Source of the DNA: Bacteroidia bacterium
GTDB lineage: Bacteria; Bacteroidota; Bacteroidia; AKYH767-A; OLB10
Length of the DNA stretch: 64,000 nucleotides
Direction: 5' to 3'
Assembly (NCBI GenBank): GCA_037045145.1
Contig: JBAOIA010000010.1
Span: 1-64,000 of the forward strand
Part shown: piece after piece, positions 1-9,047 of the stretch
Layout: every line of letters starts with the position of its first letter
Numbering within the stretch: the first letter of the stretch is position 1
The notes under the pieces: generated by a model
Databases searched by the model: none
Told to the model about the DNA's origin: nothing
What the model saw: the letters and a program-made list of their open reading frames with translations, nothing else
Made by a program: the position numbers and the translations under genes

Positions 1-6
1 ATTATG

Positions 7-78
7 CCGAATAGAAAAAAGCCCTAATGCAAAAAAGCCCTGAGAGTAGAAAACACTTCAGGGCTTTTTGCTATTCGG
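7..78. terminator. Competing hairpins with T-run (bidirectional terminator-like)
   Basis: The arm at 31-43 (AAAAAAGCCCTGA) pairs with 58-69 (TCAGGGCTTTTT), giving a GC core followed by T residues on both strands. A second upstream arm at 7-25 pairs with 60-78 with one mismatch in 19, so two mutually exclusive hairpins share the 3' arm. This looks like a bidirectional intrinsic terminator whose 5' arm has been duplicated. No gene is visible to its left inside the window. Confidence 0.6.
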
Positions 79-420
79 TGTTCAGCGACACCGGTATTTT
101 TTGTGTAGGAGGTTTTGTAGCTTTGGTTCTTTGTGATTTAGTGCTTTTTATAGTTACCGGTTGTAGTATTTCGCATGTTTGCGGATGATTGGGTTTGCTT
201 AAACACACAACTTCCCCTACCCAAGATACTTAGGATTTTAGATGCTGTCATTATGTTTGTTGTTGTCATCGCATTTGTTTAACAGGTTTTTGTATCTTTT
301 GTGGAGAGCCTTTGTTGTGCAACAGCGCTACATTTACTAACTGTACACCCTGCCGTGCTATGTTGATATAGGTTGCCTGTAATTCTAAGGTTCCAGTTTT
401 ACAAACACTACACTGCGTAA
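71..420 (-). pseudogene. Gene remnants, C-terminal fragments
   Basis: There is no intact gene here. On the minus strand two short protein-like stretches in different frames are visible. One ends at a TGA at 266-268 and reads ...CSVCKTGTLELQATYINIAR... with a CxxC pair. The other ends at a TAG at 71-73 and has a K/T/P-rich tail ending PVSLNTE. Their upstream edge lies next to the structured repeat at 425-544. They may be the 3' part of a decayed gene, with a frameshift or deletion between the two pieces. The CxxC motif is compatible with a zinc ribbon, but I cannot assign a family. Confidence 0.35.
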
Positions 421-424
421 TATC

Positions 425-544
425 CACTCTCGTAGGCACGAGTGTTTTTTCCGCTCGTTGCCATTTTATTTTTATAGCTTGCAGCTATCATCATAATTCT
501 TACCTCACCTATCATGTCGCGCCCCTTTGCGCTTCTGACAGGTC
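425..544 (-). repeat. Triple-hairpin dispersed repeat, copy 1
   Basis: This matches, with few differences, the reverse complement of 33608-33724. Read on the minus strand it has three hairpins in order: 506-514/536-543 around a GCGCAAAGGGGCGC core, 474-488 (ATAGCTTGCAGCTAT), and 425-445 (CACTC..CGAGTG). On the plus strand the last hairpin is followed by TTTTTT. A shortened third copy, first hairpin only, lies at 35764-35802. It abuts truncated coding sequence both here and at 33.6 kb. Confidence 0.8.
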
Positions 545-669
545 AAACTCTTTAGCATTGATGGCAACACATTAAAGCAAACTTTAGTTCTACTTAATGG
601 TATCAAGTATAATTGGAAGAAAAAATAAATACTATTTGGTAGCTGTTGCTCTGTAAGCAAAATAAATTA
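545..669. other. AT-rich 3' flank of the nuo operon
   Basis: This non-coding stretch lies between the end of nuoN and the structured repeat. I see no gene, no strong terminator of its own and no further repeat in it. Confidence 0.6.
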
Positions 670-2046
670 TCAGAGCAATCCGGAAATTAATTGTGGGGCA
701 ATACCAAGCAACAATGATAACACTGCGCAAATGCCCAACACGGCAAGGTCAGATGGTTTTTCGCAGTAGCCTGTATTTTCTGTTTCGGGATGTTGAAAGG
801 CTGCAATGATAACTTTAAAGTAATAATAAATTCCAATAAGCGAGCTTAACACTGCAATGAGCACCAGCCACAAGAGGTTTTCTTTTAGTGCAGCTGTAAA
901 CAAGTAATATTTTCCGAAAAATCCTGCCACCGGTGGAATACCTGCCATACTGAGCATACAAATAGTCAGCATGATTGCTGATACGGGGTGTTTATAAAAC
1001 AAACCTTTCACGGCTTTAATACCTTCGTTTCCGGTAACTTTATGCACAGAGTAAAGAAGATTAAAAGCACCTAATGCAGAAAGCGAATAGGCAGCCAGAT
1101 AAAACAACAGTGCATTTTTTGAAGCAATGCCGGGTGCTGCCAATGCCATCAGCATATAGCCCGCATGTGCAACACTCGAATAAGCAAGCATACGTTTCAG
1201 ACTTGTTTGGTAAACCGCTGTAATGTTTCCTGCCAGCATTGTGATGGCTGATAAAACAGCAAATACAGGAGTCCAAAAATCATAAATAGAGATGAAGCAC
1301 GAAACAAACAATCTGTAGATTACAGCAAAGGCTGCAGTCTTTACAACAGATGCCATAAAAGCTGTCACTAATGTTGGTGCACCATCATACACATCTGGAG
1401 TCCAGAAATGAAAAGGGGCTGCAGCAATTTTAAAGGATAACCCAATCAACATCATAAGCACACCAACTTTAAAAAATGCAGGCAGTGCATCTTTGTTTTG
1501 TTGTGTATAGTTTGCAATTTCCTGAATGTTGAACGAAGATGTTGCACCATAAACCAATGTAATACCAAAAAGTAAGAAGCCTGTTGCAAACGAACCCATG
1601 ATAAAATATTTCATCGCAGCTTCGTTACTCTTAATATTGGTTTTGTCACTGCCGGCCATTATATAAAGTGCAAACGAAAGTATTTCCAACCCAATAAACA
1701 ATATTGACATATTGGAAAAAGAAGTCATCATTACGCCACCGGTCAGTGCAAAAACGATGAGTGCAAAATGTTCGCTCATGCTACTCTCACTGCTGAAGTA
1801 ATTGCGCGACATGAGCATCCATAGCAATGTGGTAACAATCATGAGTGATGAAAAAACTACAGAAAAACTGTCAACCATTACCATCTGATTGAAATACGAA
1901 CCATAATTATTCCAATCGTTTATTGAAAAACCCAATGCAACAACTAAACCGGCAATTACCAGCGTGTACATAATGCGCTTCAGTTTAAAAACTTCTGAAA
2001 GCATGGCTGCAATGCCAACTATTGAAAGTGTAACGATGGTATTCAC
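670..2046 (-). CDS. nuoN: NADH-quinone oxidoreductase subunit N
   Basis: Antiporter-like membrane subunit of respiratory complex I, taking part in proton translocation. The 458 residues are almost entirely hydrophobic, with about 14 predicted membrane spans. The conserved block LEILSFALYIMAG around residue 120, followed by EAAMKYFIMGSFATGF, is typical of NuoN, as is the mid-protein lysine-bearing helix near AAPFHFWTPDVYDGAPT. It is the last gene of the operon, 25 bases after nuoM. Length fits the family. Confidence 0.97.
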   Translation of the reverse strand: MNTIVTLSIVGIAAMLSEVFKLKRIMYTLVIAGLVVALGFSINDWNNYGSYFNQMVMVDSFSVVFSSLMIVTTLLWMLMSRNYFSSESSMSEHFALIVFALTGGVMMTSFSNMSILFIGLEILSFALYIMAGSDKTNIKSNEAAMKYFIMGSFATGFLLFGITLVYGATSSFNIQEIANYTQQNKDALPAFFKVGVLMMLIGLSFKIAAAPFHFWTPDVYDGAPTLVTAFMASVVKTAAFAVIYRLFVSCFISIYDFWTPVFAVLSAITMLAGNITAVYQTSLKRMLAYSSVAHAGYMLMALAAPGIASKNALLFYLAAYSLSALGAFNLLYSVHKVTGNEGIKAVKGLFYKHPVSAIMLTICMLSMAGIPPVAGFFGKYYLFTAALKENLLWLVLIAVLSSLIGIYYYFKVIIAAFQHPETENTGYCEKPSDLAVLGICAVLSLLLGIAPQLISGLL

Positions 2047-2071
2047 AATTCGATTAATTTATTTTTAAACA

Positions 2072-3529
2072 TTATCCTGCATTAATAATCATTAAAAGCG
2101 ATTTTATACTTGGCGCTGCCGCATTCATCAAAAACGATGGATACACACCTAATAAAATAACCAAGAATGCTATTGTTCCTAAAACTGTTTTTTCGCTTAA
2201 TGTCATTGGATGAAACTCTCCTTCATTCAGATGACGGCTTCCCAGCATGATAGCCTGATAGCTTCTGAACATATAAACAGCACCGAGTATGATGGTCAAT
2301 CCACCAAATATTGCCATCCACGATTTAAACTGATAAATGCCTGTAAGCAACAGAAACTCTCCAACAAAACCATTCGTTAGCGGAAGTGCTACCGTACCCA
2401 ATAATACTATCATAAACAGCACTGCAAACAGAGAATTATTATTGGCAATACCACCCATTTCATTCATGTTATGAGTTTTTAACCTGCTCATCAGCATGTC
2501 GGCAATAAAGAATAAACCAACAGCATTAATACCGTGACTGAGCATTTGAAATACGGCCCCTTCAAGAGCTTCAACTTTTAAGGTGAATAATCCGGCAGTA
2601 ATTAAGCCTACGTGTGCAATGGATGCATAGGCAATCATCCGTTTAAAATCCTTTTGAACTATGGCAATACACGATGCATAAACAACACCTATGATGCCAA
2701 GCAACATTACAATAAAAGCATTATCTGCAGATGCTCCCGGAACAATAGGTAGTAACCATCTAAGCACACCATATAGACCCATTTTTAACATAATACCGGA
2801 AAGCAACATGGTGCCTTGCGTTGGTGCATCTGTATAGGTGTCCGGTTGCCAGCTGTGTAGTGGAAATACCGGAATCTTTATTGCAAAAGCTACAAAAATC
2901 AACCAGAAAACTAATGACTGTTGTTGTGATGAAAGTGTTAAATCATAAAATGCCTGTATGTCGAAAGTGTGGCTTCCCGGAGTTTGCAGATAAAGATAAA
3001 TTAACCCCAACAGCATTAATAAACTTCCGCTAATGGTATAGATGAAAAATTTTAATGTGATTCGTATTCTGTCTTTGCCACCCCACAGCAGGCAGATGAA
3101 ATAAATCGGTAATAGTGCAAGTTCCCAGAAAATGTAAAATAAAAATGCATCGAGCGAAATAAATACACCAATCAATGCAAATTGCATCAACTGAATGAGC
3201 GCATATAGACCTTTAGGATTGTCTATTCTTCGACCAAAAGATGATAGAATAATCAATGATGTAAGCACGTTAGTCAGCAATATCATCATTAACGAAATGC
3301 CATCAACTCCTATTTTGAAATTTATTCCTAAGTCCGGCACCCAAGCATAATTCATTACTTGTTGCATTCCACCATTTGGGTCAAATTGAATAAACAAGCA
3401 CACTGAAAGTAATAGACTGATGAGCGAAAATACAAATGCCGCTTTTCCTGTTGCTTCACGCGAAGGCAGCAGCGACAATGCCATGCCGGCAAGTGGTAAA
3501 AATAAAATTATCAGTAATAAATTATTCAT
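2072..3529 (-). CDS. nuoM: NADH-quinone oxidoreductase subunit M
   Basis: Antiporter-like proton-pumping subunit of complex I, 485 residues with about 14 membrane spans. Diagnostic blocks are FYIFWELALLPIYFI (the Glu-bearing transmembrane helix) near residue 130, FPLHSWQPDTYTDAPT near 222, and the VQKDFKRMIAYASIAHVG stretch near 290. The ATG directly follows the nuoL stop codon with no spacer, so translation is probably coupled to nuoL. Confidence 0.98.
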   Translation of the reverse strand: MNNLLLIILFLPLAGMALSLLPSREATGKAAFVFSLISLLLSVCLFIQFDPNGGMQQVMNYAWVPDLGINFKIGVDGISLMMILLTNVLTSLIILSSFGRRIDNPKGLYALIQLMQFALIGVFISLDAFLFYIFWELALLPIYFICLLWGGKDRIRITLKFFIYTISGSLLMLLGLIYLYLQTPGSHTFDIQAFYDLTLSSQQQSLVFWLIFVAFAIKIPVFPLHSWQPDTYTDAPTQGTMLLSGIMLKMGLYGVLRWLLPIVPGASADNAFIVMLLGIIGVVYASCIAIVQKDFKRMIAYASIAHVGLITAGLFTLKVEALEGAVFQMLSHGINAVGLFFIADMLMSRLKTHNMNEMGGIANNNSLFAVLFMIVLLGTVALPLTNGFVGEFLLLTGIYQFKSWMAIFGGLTIILGAVYMFRSYQAIMLGSRHLNEGEFHPMTLSEKTVLGTIAFLVILLGVYPSFLMNAAAPSIKSLLMIINAG

Positions 3530-5434
3530 CTACAGCAGCATTTTAAATACAAAAATCAGAATGATTCCTATGACCATACTCACCAAATAAAATCCAACAC
3601 TTCCGTTTTGTAATAATCTCAACCCGGAAGAAGTCAGGTTTGTGGCTCGTGGAATAAAATTTACGATTCCATCAATAATACTAATGTCAAATATTTTATA
3701 GAACAATTCGCCAATCGCTTCCAAGGGTCTTCTGATTACCATGTCGTACAATTCATCAACATAATATTTATTAGCCAGCACTTTTTGGAATGATTTGGTT
3801 TGACTATCTTCTTCAGGAACCATTTTATCTCTGACATACATATTATTAGTCATAACATAAATTACAGCCAAGCCGATGATGGTGCCAATAAGTAAAGTAA
3901 ACTCAAATGTATGCGATAAAATAAATTCCTTTGGGGAATAAATAATTGGATTAAGGAACTGCGAAAATACGTGATGCGTTCCTAATTTTTCATTGATGTA
4001 TTCAGGCATGCCAATATAACCTCCAATAACAGAGAATACAGCAAGGATAATTAATGGAATAGTCATGCTCGAAGGCGACTCATGTAAATGTTCTTTCTGA
4101 TGATGTGTGCCACGAAAATCACCGTAAAAAGTTAACCAGTATAAGCGAAACATATAAGTTGCAGTTAGTACTGATGTGATGGCTAATACTGTAAACATCA
4201 CTGGCGAATAGGTCCAGGTTACAGCAAGTATCTCGTCTTTAGAGAAAAATCCGCTGAACAGTGGAACACCACTGATTGCTAAAACGCCCATCAGGAAAGT
4301 AAAATGTGTAATCGGTAAATATTTTTTCAAACTTCCCATGCGTCTGATGTCCTGTTCGCCACTCATTGCATGAATAACACTACCTGCACATAAGAAAAGT
4401 AATGCTTTAAAAAATGCATGTGTTACAACATGAAACAGAGCTGTTGTGTAAGCACCCACACCTAAGGCAACAAACATATAGCCTAACTGACTTACGGTAG
4501 AGTAGGCAAGAACCTTTTTAATATCATTTTGTTTAAGACCAATTGATGCGGCCATCAATGCTGTTACCAATCCGATTACAGCCACAATTTCACCGGCAAA
4601 TGGTGCAAGCGTATAAATTACATTGCTTCGTATAATCATATAAATACCGGCAGTCACCATGGTAGCAGCGTGTATCAATGCTGATACAGGTGTAGGTCCT
4701 GCCATAGCATCGGGCAGCCAGGTATAGAGTGGTATTTGTGCGCTTTTTCCTACTGCACCAATAAACAGGAATAATGCAATTGCAGTAAGGGTAACATCAC
4801 CGGAAGGATAGTTGCCGGCAGCAGCAAAAACATCTTTAAATTCTAATGATGAAAAAGTTTGATACATCAGGAACAGACCGATTAAAAATCCTAAATCACC
4901 AATTCGGTTCATGATGAATGCTTTGTTTGCAGCTTTATTGTAATCGTTGTTTTTAAACCAGAAACCTATCAACAAATAAGAGCAAAGTCCAACACCTTCC
5001 CAACCTGCAAACATTACCACATAGTTGCTGCCCATAATAAGCAGCAGCATGAAAAAGATAAATAAATTCAGATATGACATGAATCTGGAGTAATCCTCAT
5101 CATGTTTCATATATCCAATAGAATAAACGTGAATCAGAAATCCTACACCGGTAACAACCAAAAGCATGATTACTGAAAGACGGTCAACTAAAAATGAAAT
5201 ACCTAAATTCAAACTTCCAGCATTTATCCAGGAAAACATGGTACTGTAAACTTCCTTAAAAGTGCCATTGCTGATTTGTAAAAAGAGATAGCAGGAAATT
5301 AAAAAAGAAAGAAGAACAGAGCCACTTGCAATAATGCCCACAAGAGGTTGTGGCATTTTCTTATTGATTATGCCGTTAAGTAAAAAACCTATAAGCGGAA
5401 CAAGTGGTATAGCAGCTATTAATAAGTCCATCAT
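3530..5434 (-). CDS. nuoL: NADH-quinone oxidoreductase subunit L
   Basis: Largest antiporter-like subunit of complex I, 634 residues. It has the NuoL blocks FAGWEGVGLCSYLLIGFW near residue 143 and PLYTWLPDAMAGPTPVSALIHAATMVTAGIY near 236, followed by the long C-terminal lateral helix that ends in a last membrane span (LVSMVIGIILIFVF). It is directly abutted by nuoK upstream and nuoM downstream, with no intergenic base on either side. Confidence 0.98.
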   Translation of the reverse strand: MMDLLIAAIPLVPLIGFLLNGIINKKMPQPLVGIIASGSVLLSFLISCYLFLQISNGTFKEVYSTMFSWINAGSLNLGISFLVDRLSVIMLLVVTGVGFLIHVYSIGYMKHDEDYSRFMSYLNLFIFFMLLLIMGSNYVVMFAGWEGVGLCSYLLIGFWFKNNDYNKAANKAFIMNRIGDLGFLIGLFLMYQTFSSLEFKDVFAAAGNYPSGDVTLTAIALFLFIGAVGKSAQIPLYTWLPDAMAGPTPVSALIHAATMVTAGIYMIIRSNVIYTLAPFAGEIVAVIGLVTALMAASIGLKQNDIKKVLAYSTVSQLGYMFVALGVGAYTTALFHVVTHAFFKALLFLCAGSVIHAMSGEQDIRRMGSLKKYLPITHFTFLMGVLAISGVPLFSGFFSKDEILAVTWTYSPVMFTVLAITSVLTATYMFRLYWLTFYGDFRGTHHQKEHLHESPSSMTIPLIILAVFSVIGGYIGMPEYINEKLGTHHVFSQFLNPIIYSPKEFILSHTFEFTLLIGTIIGLAVIYVMTNNMYVRDKMVPEEDSQTKSFQKVLANKYYVDELYDMVIRRPLEAIGELFYKIFDISIIDGIVNFIPRATNLTSSGLRLLQNGSVGFYLVSMVIGIILIFVFKMLL

Positions 5435-5743
5435 CTACCATTTAAGTTTATTTAAAACATCTATATCTGTTGATTTAACATTCCGATAAATCATAACCAG
5501 AATAGCTAACCCTATTGCAACTTCAGCTGCGGCTACGGCCATAATAAAAATCACAAACACCTGACCCGATGCATCGTTATGCTGATTGCTGAAAGCTGCC
5601 AATAGCAGATTCACAGAGTTAAGCATAAGTTCTATACACATAAAAATAATTATGGCATTGCGTCTGAACAATACTCCTGCTACACCAATACAAAAAAGTA
5701 TGGCAGAGAACAGCAGGTAGTGATTTATATTAACCGGTTCCAT
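5435..5743 (-). CDS. nuoK: NADH-quinone oxidoreductase subunit K
   Basis: Small three-span membrane subunit of complex I. I place the start at the ATG at 5741-5743 (MEPVNINHYLL), one base past the nuoJ stop, which gives 102 residues, the usual NuoK length. The in-frame ATG eight codons upstream would overlap nuoJ and add a lysine-rich head. The conserved acidic residues of the proton path are visible in CIELMLNSVNL and in AAAEVAIGLAI. Confidence 0.95.
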   Translation of the reverse strand: MEPVNINHYLLFSAILFCIGVAGVLFRRNAIIIFMCIELMLNSVNLLLAAFSNQHNDASGQVFVIFIMAVAAAEVAIGLAILVMIYRNVKSTDIDVLNKLKW

Positions 5744-5744
5744 T

Positions 5745-6242
5745 TTATTTAACTTCTTTTTTTCCAAGCATCACAGCACCAATTAATGCAGTGAGCAGTA
5801 ATATTGAAACCATTTCAAATGGCAGCATATATTCGTTGTAAAGTACATGTCCAATGGATTCTACCAAACCAATATCAGTATGCTGATTCAGTTTGCTTGC
5901 TTGAACATCTGCATGTTTGAGCACACTAACTATTACAATCAACAACAGACCACTGGAAATGACGGCTGCAAATTTTGAAACAATATTTTTATTGGGTTCA
6001 ATTTCTTTATTGAGATTAAGCATCATAATCACAAACAGAAACAAAACCATAATGGCACCGGCATATACTATTAAATGTACTGCAGCCAAAAATTGCGCAT
6101 TCAGCAAAATATAATGACCGAATAATGTAAAGAAGAAGAAAATCAGATACAATACACTATAAACCGGTTTTTTGGAAAATACGGTAAACAAGGCACTCAT
6201 TACCGAAAGTGCTGAAAGTATGTAAAATGCGTATTGGCTCAC
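5745..6242 (-). CDS. nuoJ: NADH-quinone oxidoreductase subunit J
   Basis: Five-span membrane subunit of complex I, 165 residues. The conserved third-helix block HLIVYAGAIMVLFLFVIMMLNL near residues 56-77 is diagnostic of NuoJ, including the conserved Tyr and Gly of the helix that rearranges during turnover. It is separated by 63 bases from the upstream lipoprotein gene, the widest gap inside the operon, and is followed closely by nuoK. Confidence 0.96.
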   Translation of the reverse strand: MSQYAFYILSALSVMSALFTVFSKKPVYSVLYLIFFFFTLFGHYILLNAQFLAAVHLIVYAGAIMVLFLFVIMMLNLNKEIEPNKNIVSKFAAVISSGLLLIVIVSVLKHADVQASKLNQHTDIGLVESIGHVLYNEYMLPFEMVSILLLTALIGAVMLGKKEVK

Positions 6243-6305
6243 GTTAGTAATATAGAATGAAAAATTGGTGCGAAATTATTGTTTTAATTGATTATTTGCT
6301 AATGA

Positions 6306-6629
6306 TTAATTTGTTTTTTCCGGGCAATGATATAAGTCAGTTACAACTACATGTACATTGTAGTTGGGGTAAAACATACTGGGAGAATCGTACTCGTATT
6401 TATCTTCTTGGAATTTATCTTCTTTAAAATCTTTTTCCTTATCGCACTGCTGCTCAGTTTTAACGGTATCACCCGGAATAATGTAGGCCGCCAGTGTAGT
6501 GTCTGTATAGGTGCACAACATAGAACGAACCAAATAACAATCCCGACATACATCTTTGTCACACGACATTAATGCAAGTGTTAAAGCGACAATAATTCCG
6601 GAAAAAAACTTTTTCAAAGAACCCATCAT
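6306..6629 (-). CDS. Small Cys-rich lipoprotein within the nuo operon
   Basis: A 107-residue protein of unknown function. The N-terminus has a basic start (KK) and a hydrophobic stretch GIIVALTLALMSC that ends in a lipobox with Cys23, so it should be exported and lipidated. The mature part has several further cysteines (CRDCYLVRSMLC, C near 63, C near 103) and an acidic-lysine-rich middle. Its ATG overlaps the nuoI TGA (ATGA), implying translational coupling with nuoI. It is not a known complex I subunit; it could be an accessory or assembly factor, or a chance insertion. Confidence 0.75.
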   Translation of the reverse strand: MMGSLKKFFSGIIVALTLALMSCDKDVCRDCYLVRSMLCTYTDTTLAAYIIPGDTVKTEQQCDKEKDFKEDKFQEDKYEYDSPSMFYPNYNVHVVVTDLYHCPEKTN

Positions 6630-7168
6630 TCCACTTCTTTTCTATGTGCTCTTGCTCTATAACTTATATCTACACGTTCTTCAGGTGCAATACCTTCAAC
6701 CAATTTGTCTTTACCATAAATAAAACTATCGCGCAAAGTGTCCGATGGTGTCATGCGATTGGTTAAAAAGATTGCTTCTTTAGGACAGGCTTCTTCGCAC
6801 AATCCACAAAAAATACAACGTAGCATATTAATTTCATAAACCGCAGCATACTTTTCTTCTCTGTATAAATGCTCTTCTCCTTTTTTACGTTCAGCAGCTG
6901 TCATGGTAATTGCTTCTGCAGGACAGGCAACTGCACACAGTCCGCAGGCAGTACAGTTTTCTCTTCCCTGCTCATCGCGTTTTAAAACATGCAGACCACG
7001 CCAAACCTCACTGATTGGTTTTTGTTGCTCCGGAAAATTAATGGTTGCTTTTTTCTTGAAAAAATGTTTGATAGTAATCATCAGACCTGCTACAATAGCA
7101 GGAATGTATATCTTCTCTGCAAATGTCATTTCTTTATTGACTACTACTTTACTTCTATTGGTTAACAT
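6626..7168 (-). CDS. nuoI: NADH-quinone oxidoreductase subunit I
   Basis: Ferredoxin-like subunit of complex I carrying clusters N6a and N6b. The two motifs are CTACGLCAVACP (Cys72, 75, 78, 82) and CIFCGLCEEACP (Cys117, 120, 123, 127). A short amphipathic N-terminal part precedes the ferredoxin fold. Length is 180 residues. It overlaps the downstream lipoprotein gene by four bases and is 28 bases downstream of the zeta-toxin partner gene, so it is separated from nuoH by inserted genes. Confidence 0.97.
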   Translation of the reverse strand: MLTNRSKVVVNKEMTFAEKIYIPAIVAGLMITIKHFFKKKATINFPEQQKPISEVWRGLHVLKRDEQGRENCTACGLCAVACPAEAITMTAAERKKGEEHLYREEKYAAVYEINMLRCIFCGLCEEACPKEAIFLTNRMTPSDTLRDSFIYGKDKLVEGIAPEERVDISYRARAHRKEVE

Positions 7169-7196
7169 GATAAAATCCGAATAATTACAAATGTAC

Positions 7197-7415
7197 TTAT
7201 ATTTTTTTTCTCTTTTTGAATGGTGATTTGGTAGTTATTGTACCGTCAGGTAGTTTGTAAAAGACCATATCCATAATTCCGAACACGGTTGGAATGTTTC
7301 TTTTTTGAGAATCAATCATTGCCAGTTGTACCCCTCTATTACCAATGGCGGCAAACTCCAATGCTTCTTTAAATAGGTTGGTGTTCTTGTATTTTTTAAA
7401 CTTAATGCTTTTCAT
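7197..7415 (-). CDS. 72-residue partner of zeta-toxin-like kinase
   Basis: A small protein of unknown function, 72 residues and strongly basic at the C-terminus (PFKKRKKI). Its start overlaps the stop of the kinase gene by four bases (ATGA). The layout, a short protein with a central segment LFKEALEFAAIGNRG and a final strand FYKLPDGTITTK, resembles the small companion genes often found beside stand-alone zeta-family kinases. It may act as the antidote or regulator. Assignment as antitoxin is inference from position and size only. Confidence 0.6.
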   Translation of the reverse strand: MKSIKFKKYKNTNLFKEALEFAAIGNRGVQLAMIDSQKRNIPTVFGIMDMVFYKLPDGTITTKSPFKKRKKI

Positions 7416-7981
7416 TTTTTTATATCTTTTATGAAAAAATCAAACAATGACTGATTTACAATATCAAATTTATTCTTTTCTCCTGCTGCTATTAGCTCAA
7501 ACCCTGTTTCCGTATTATTAAACAACTTCCAATCTTCAACCATACTTTTATAAATGTTCCAGAAATTATTTTTCCCCCTTATAAATCTTCGTCTCACATC
7601 ATCATCAGGAACAAAGTGCCCTCCAGTTACTACTCTGTGTTTTATTCTTTCTATACATTGTTCCGGTGCATTTAAAACGACAAAAATAATTTTTACATTA
7701 TACTCTTTCTTCTTAAATTCTTTAATCAGCTTAATTAGAAACATTCCTGATAAAGTTGATTCCAGAATTATGTTTTTGTTTTTTGTTTTTAATTTTTCAA
7801 TTCGTTTAAAGTATTCTTTTCCTGCAGAAATATTTCCTGCCTGGTTACCATCTTCTGATAATTCACTAGCAATTTCATCTGCATTTAAAAACTCATAATT
7901 ATATTCATCTAAAAACGATTTCGAAAAGGTTGTCTTTCCGCTTCCGTTTGGTCCACCTACTATTAACAATTCTTTCGTCAC
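7412..7981 (-). CDS. Zeta-toxin-family P-loop kinase
   Basis: A 189-residue P-loop kinase of the zeta-toxin/AAA_33 type. Walker A is GGPNGSGKTT at residues 9-18. NADEIA (Asp35) matches the substrate-binding Asp of zeta kinases, and the block RVVTGGHFVPDDDVRRRFIRG at about 118-138 is the typical GGH...R...R lid. Zeta toxins phosphorylate UDP-N-acetylglucosamine; many chromosomal relatives have unknown substrates. It sits 16 bases after nuoH and is co-oriented with the complex I genes, an unusual place for such a gene. There is no epsilon antitoxin upstream. Confidence 0.85.
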   Translation of the reverse strand: MTKELLIVGGPNGSGKTTFSKSFLDEYNYEFLNADEIASELSEDGNQAGNISAGKEYFKRIEKLKTKNKNIILESTLSGMFLIKLIKEFKKKEYNVKIIFVVLNAPEQCIERIKHRVVTGGHFVPDDDVRRRFIRGKNNFWNIYKSMVEDWKLFNNTETGFELIAAGEKNKFDIVNQSLFDFFIKDIKK

Positions 7982-7997
7982 CTTTCATTTTGTTTTT

Positions 7998-9038
7998 TTA
8001 AAAATGAAACAATCCGTTTTTCCATAACAAGAACACTCCGGTCAGCAGAACATTCAGTATAGATAATGGTATGAGCATTTTCCAACCAAGGTTCATCAAC
8101 TGATCGTATCGGAAACGGGGTATTGTCCACCGAACCCACATAAAGAAAAAGATAAAGAAGAAGATTTTTATAAAATAGAATAACACACCTAACAAGGTCA
8201 AAGCATTATGTGACAAACCGAGTTCACTGATAAATGGCATGTTGAATCCGCCAAAATAAAGTGCAGAAATTACAGCAGATGAAATAAACATATTGATATA
8301 CTCGGCAAACAAATAGAAACCAAGTTTCATCGAAGAATATTCTGTGTGATAGCCGCCAACCAACTCTGTTTCGCACTCGGGCAAATCAAACGGTGTTCTG
8401 TTACATTCGGCAAAAGCGCAAACAAGAAAAATCAGAAACCCTAATGGCTGATAAAATACATTCCAGTGAAAGCCTTGTTGCTGTACAACAATTTCGCGAA
8501 CACTTAGTGTGCCTGTAACCATTATCAATGCTATGATTGACATTCCCATTGCAAGTTCATAACTGATCATTTGTGAAGAGGCACGAACAGACCCAAGTAA
8601 AGAGTACTTATTATTTGATGCCCATCCGCCAATCATAATACCGTAAACACCAATTGAAACCACACCGAAAATATAAAGCACACCAATGTTTACATCGGTA
8701 ATGTGCATAAAGTATTCTTTTCCATTAATGATTAAAGTATCGCCCCATGGAATAACAACACCTGTCATACAAGCTGTTAACATCATCAGGCTTGGGCCTA
8801 AAACAAATAATGCTTTATCGGCATGTGATGGAATAATTTCTTCTTTCATAAACATTTTTACACCATCAGCTAATGGCTGAAGAATACCGAATGGCCCTGC
8901 ACGGTTAGGACCGACTCTGTCTTGTAAAAATGCTGCCACCTTTCTTTCTGCATAGGTCGAATACATGGCTATCAGCAATGAAACCAGAAAGACAGCAATT
9001 ACAAAAACTGTTTTGAATATTAATACCGAAACTTCCAT
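7998..9038 (-). CDS. nuoH: NADH-quinone oxidoreductase subunit H
   Basis: Membrane subunit of complex I that connects the peripheral arm with the membrane arm and helps form the quinone site. Length is 346 residues with about eight spans. Diagnostic blocks are ERKVAAFLQDRVGPNRAGP near residue 31, LAEC-type AECNRTPFDLPECETELVGG near 208 and the C-terminal FFFMWVRWTIPRFRYDQLM. It follows nuoG by nine bases. Confidence 0.98.
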   Translation of the reverse strand: MEVSVLIFKTVFVIAVFLVSLLIAMYSTYAERKVAAFLQDRVGPNRAGPFGILQPLADGVKMFMKEEIIPSHADKALFVLGPSLMMLTACMTGVVIPWGDTLIINGKEYFMHITDVNIGVLYIFGVVSIGVYGIMIGGWASNNKYSLLGSVRASSQMISYELAMGMSIIALIMVTGTLSVREIVVQQQGFHWNVFYQPLGFLIFLVCAFAECNRTPFDLPECETELVGGYHTEYSSMKLGFYLFAEYINMFISSAVISALYFGGFNMPFISELGLSHNALTLLGVLFYFIKIFFFIFFFMWVRWTIPRFRYDQLMNLGWKMLIPLSILNVLLTGVFLLWKNGLFHF

Positions 9039-9047
9039 TTCTAAAAT

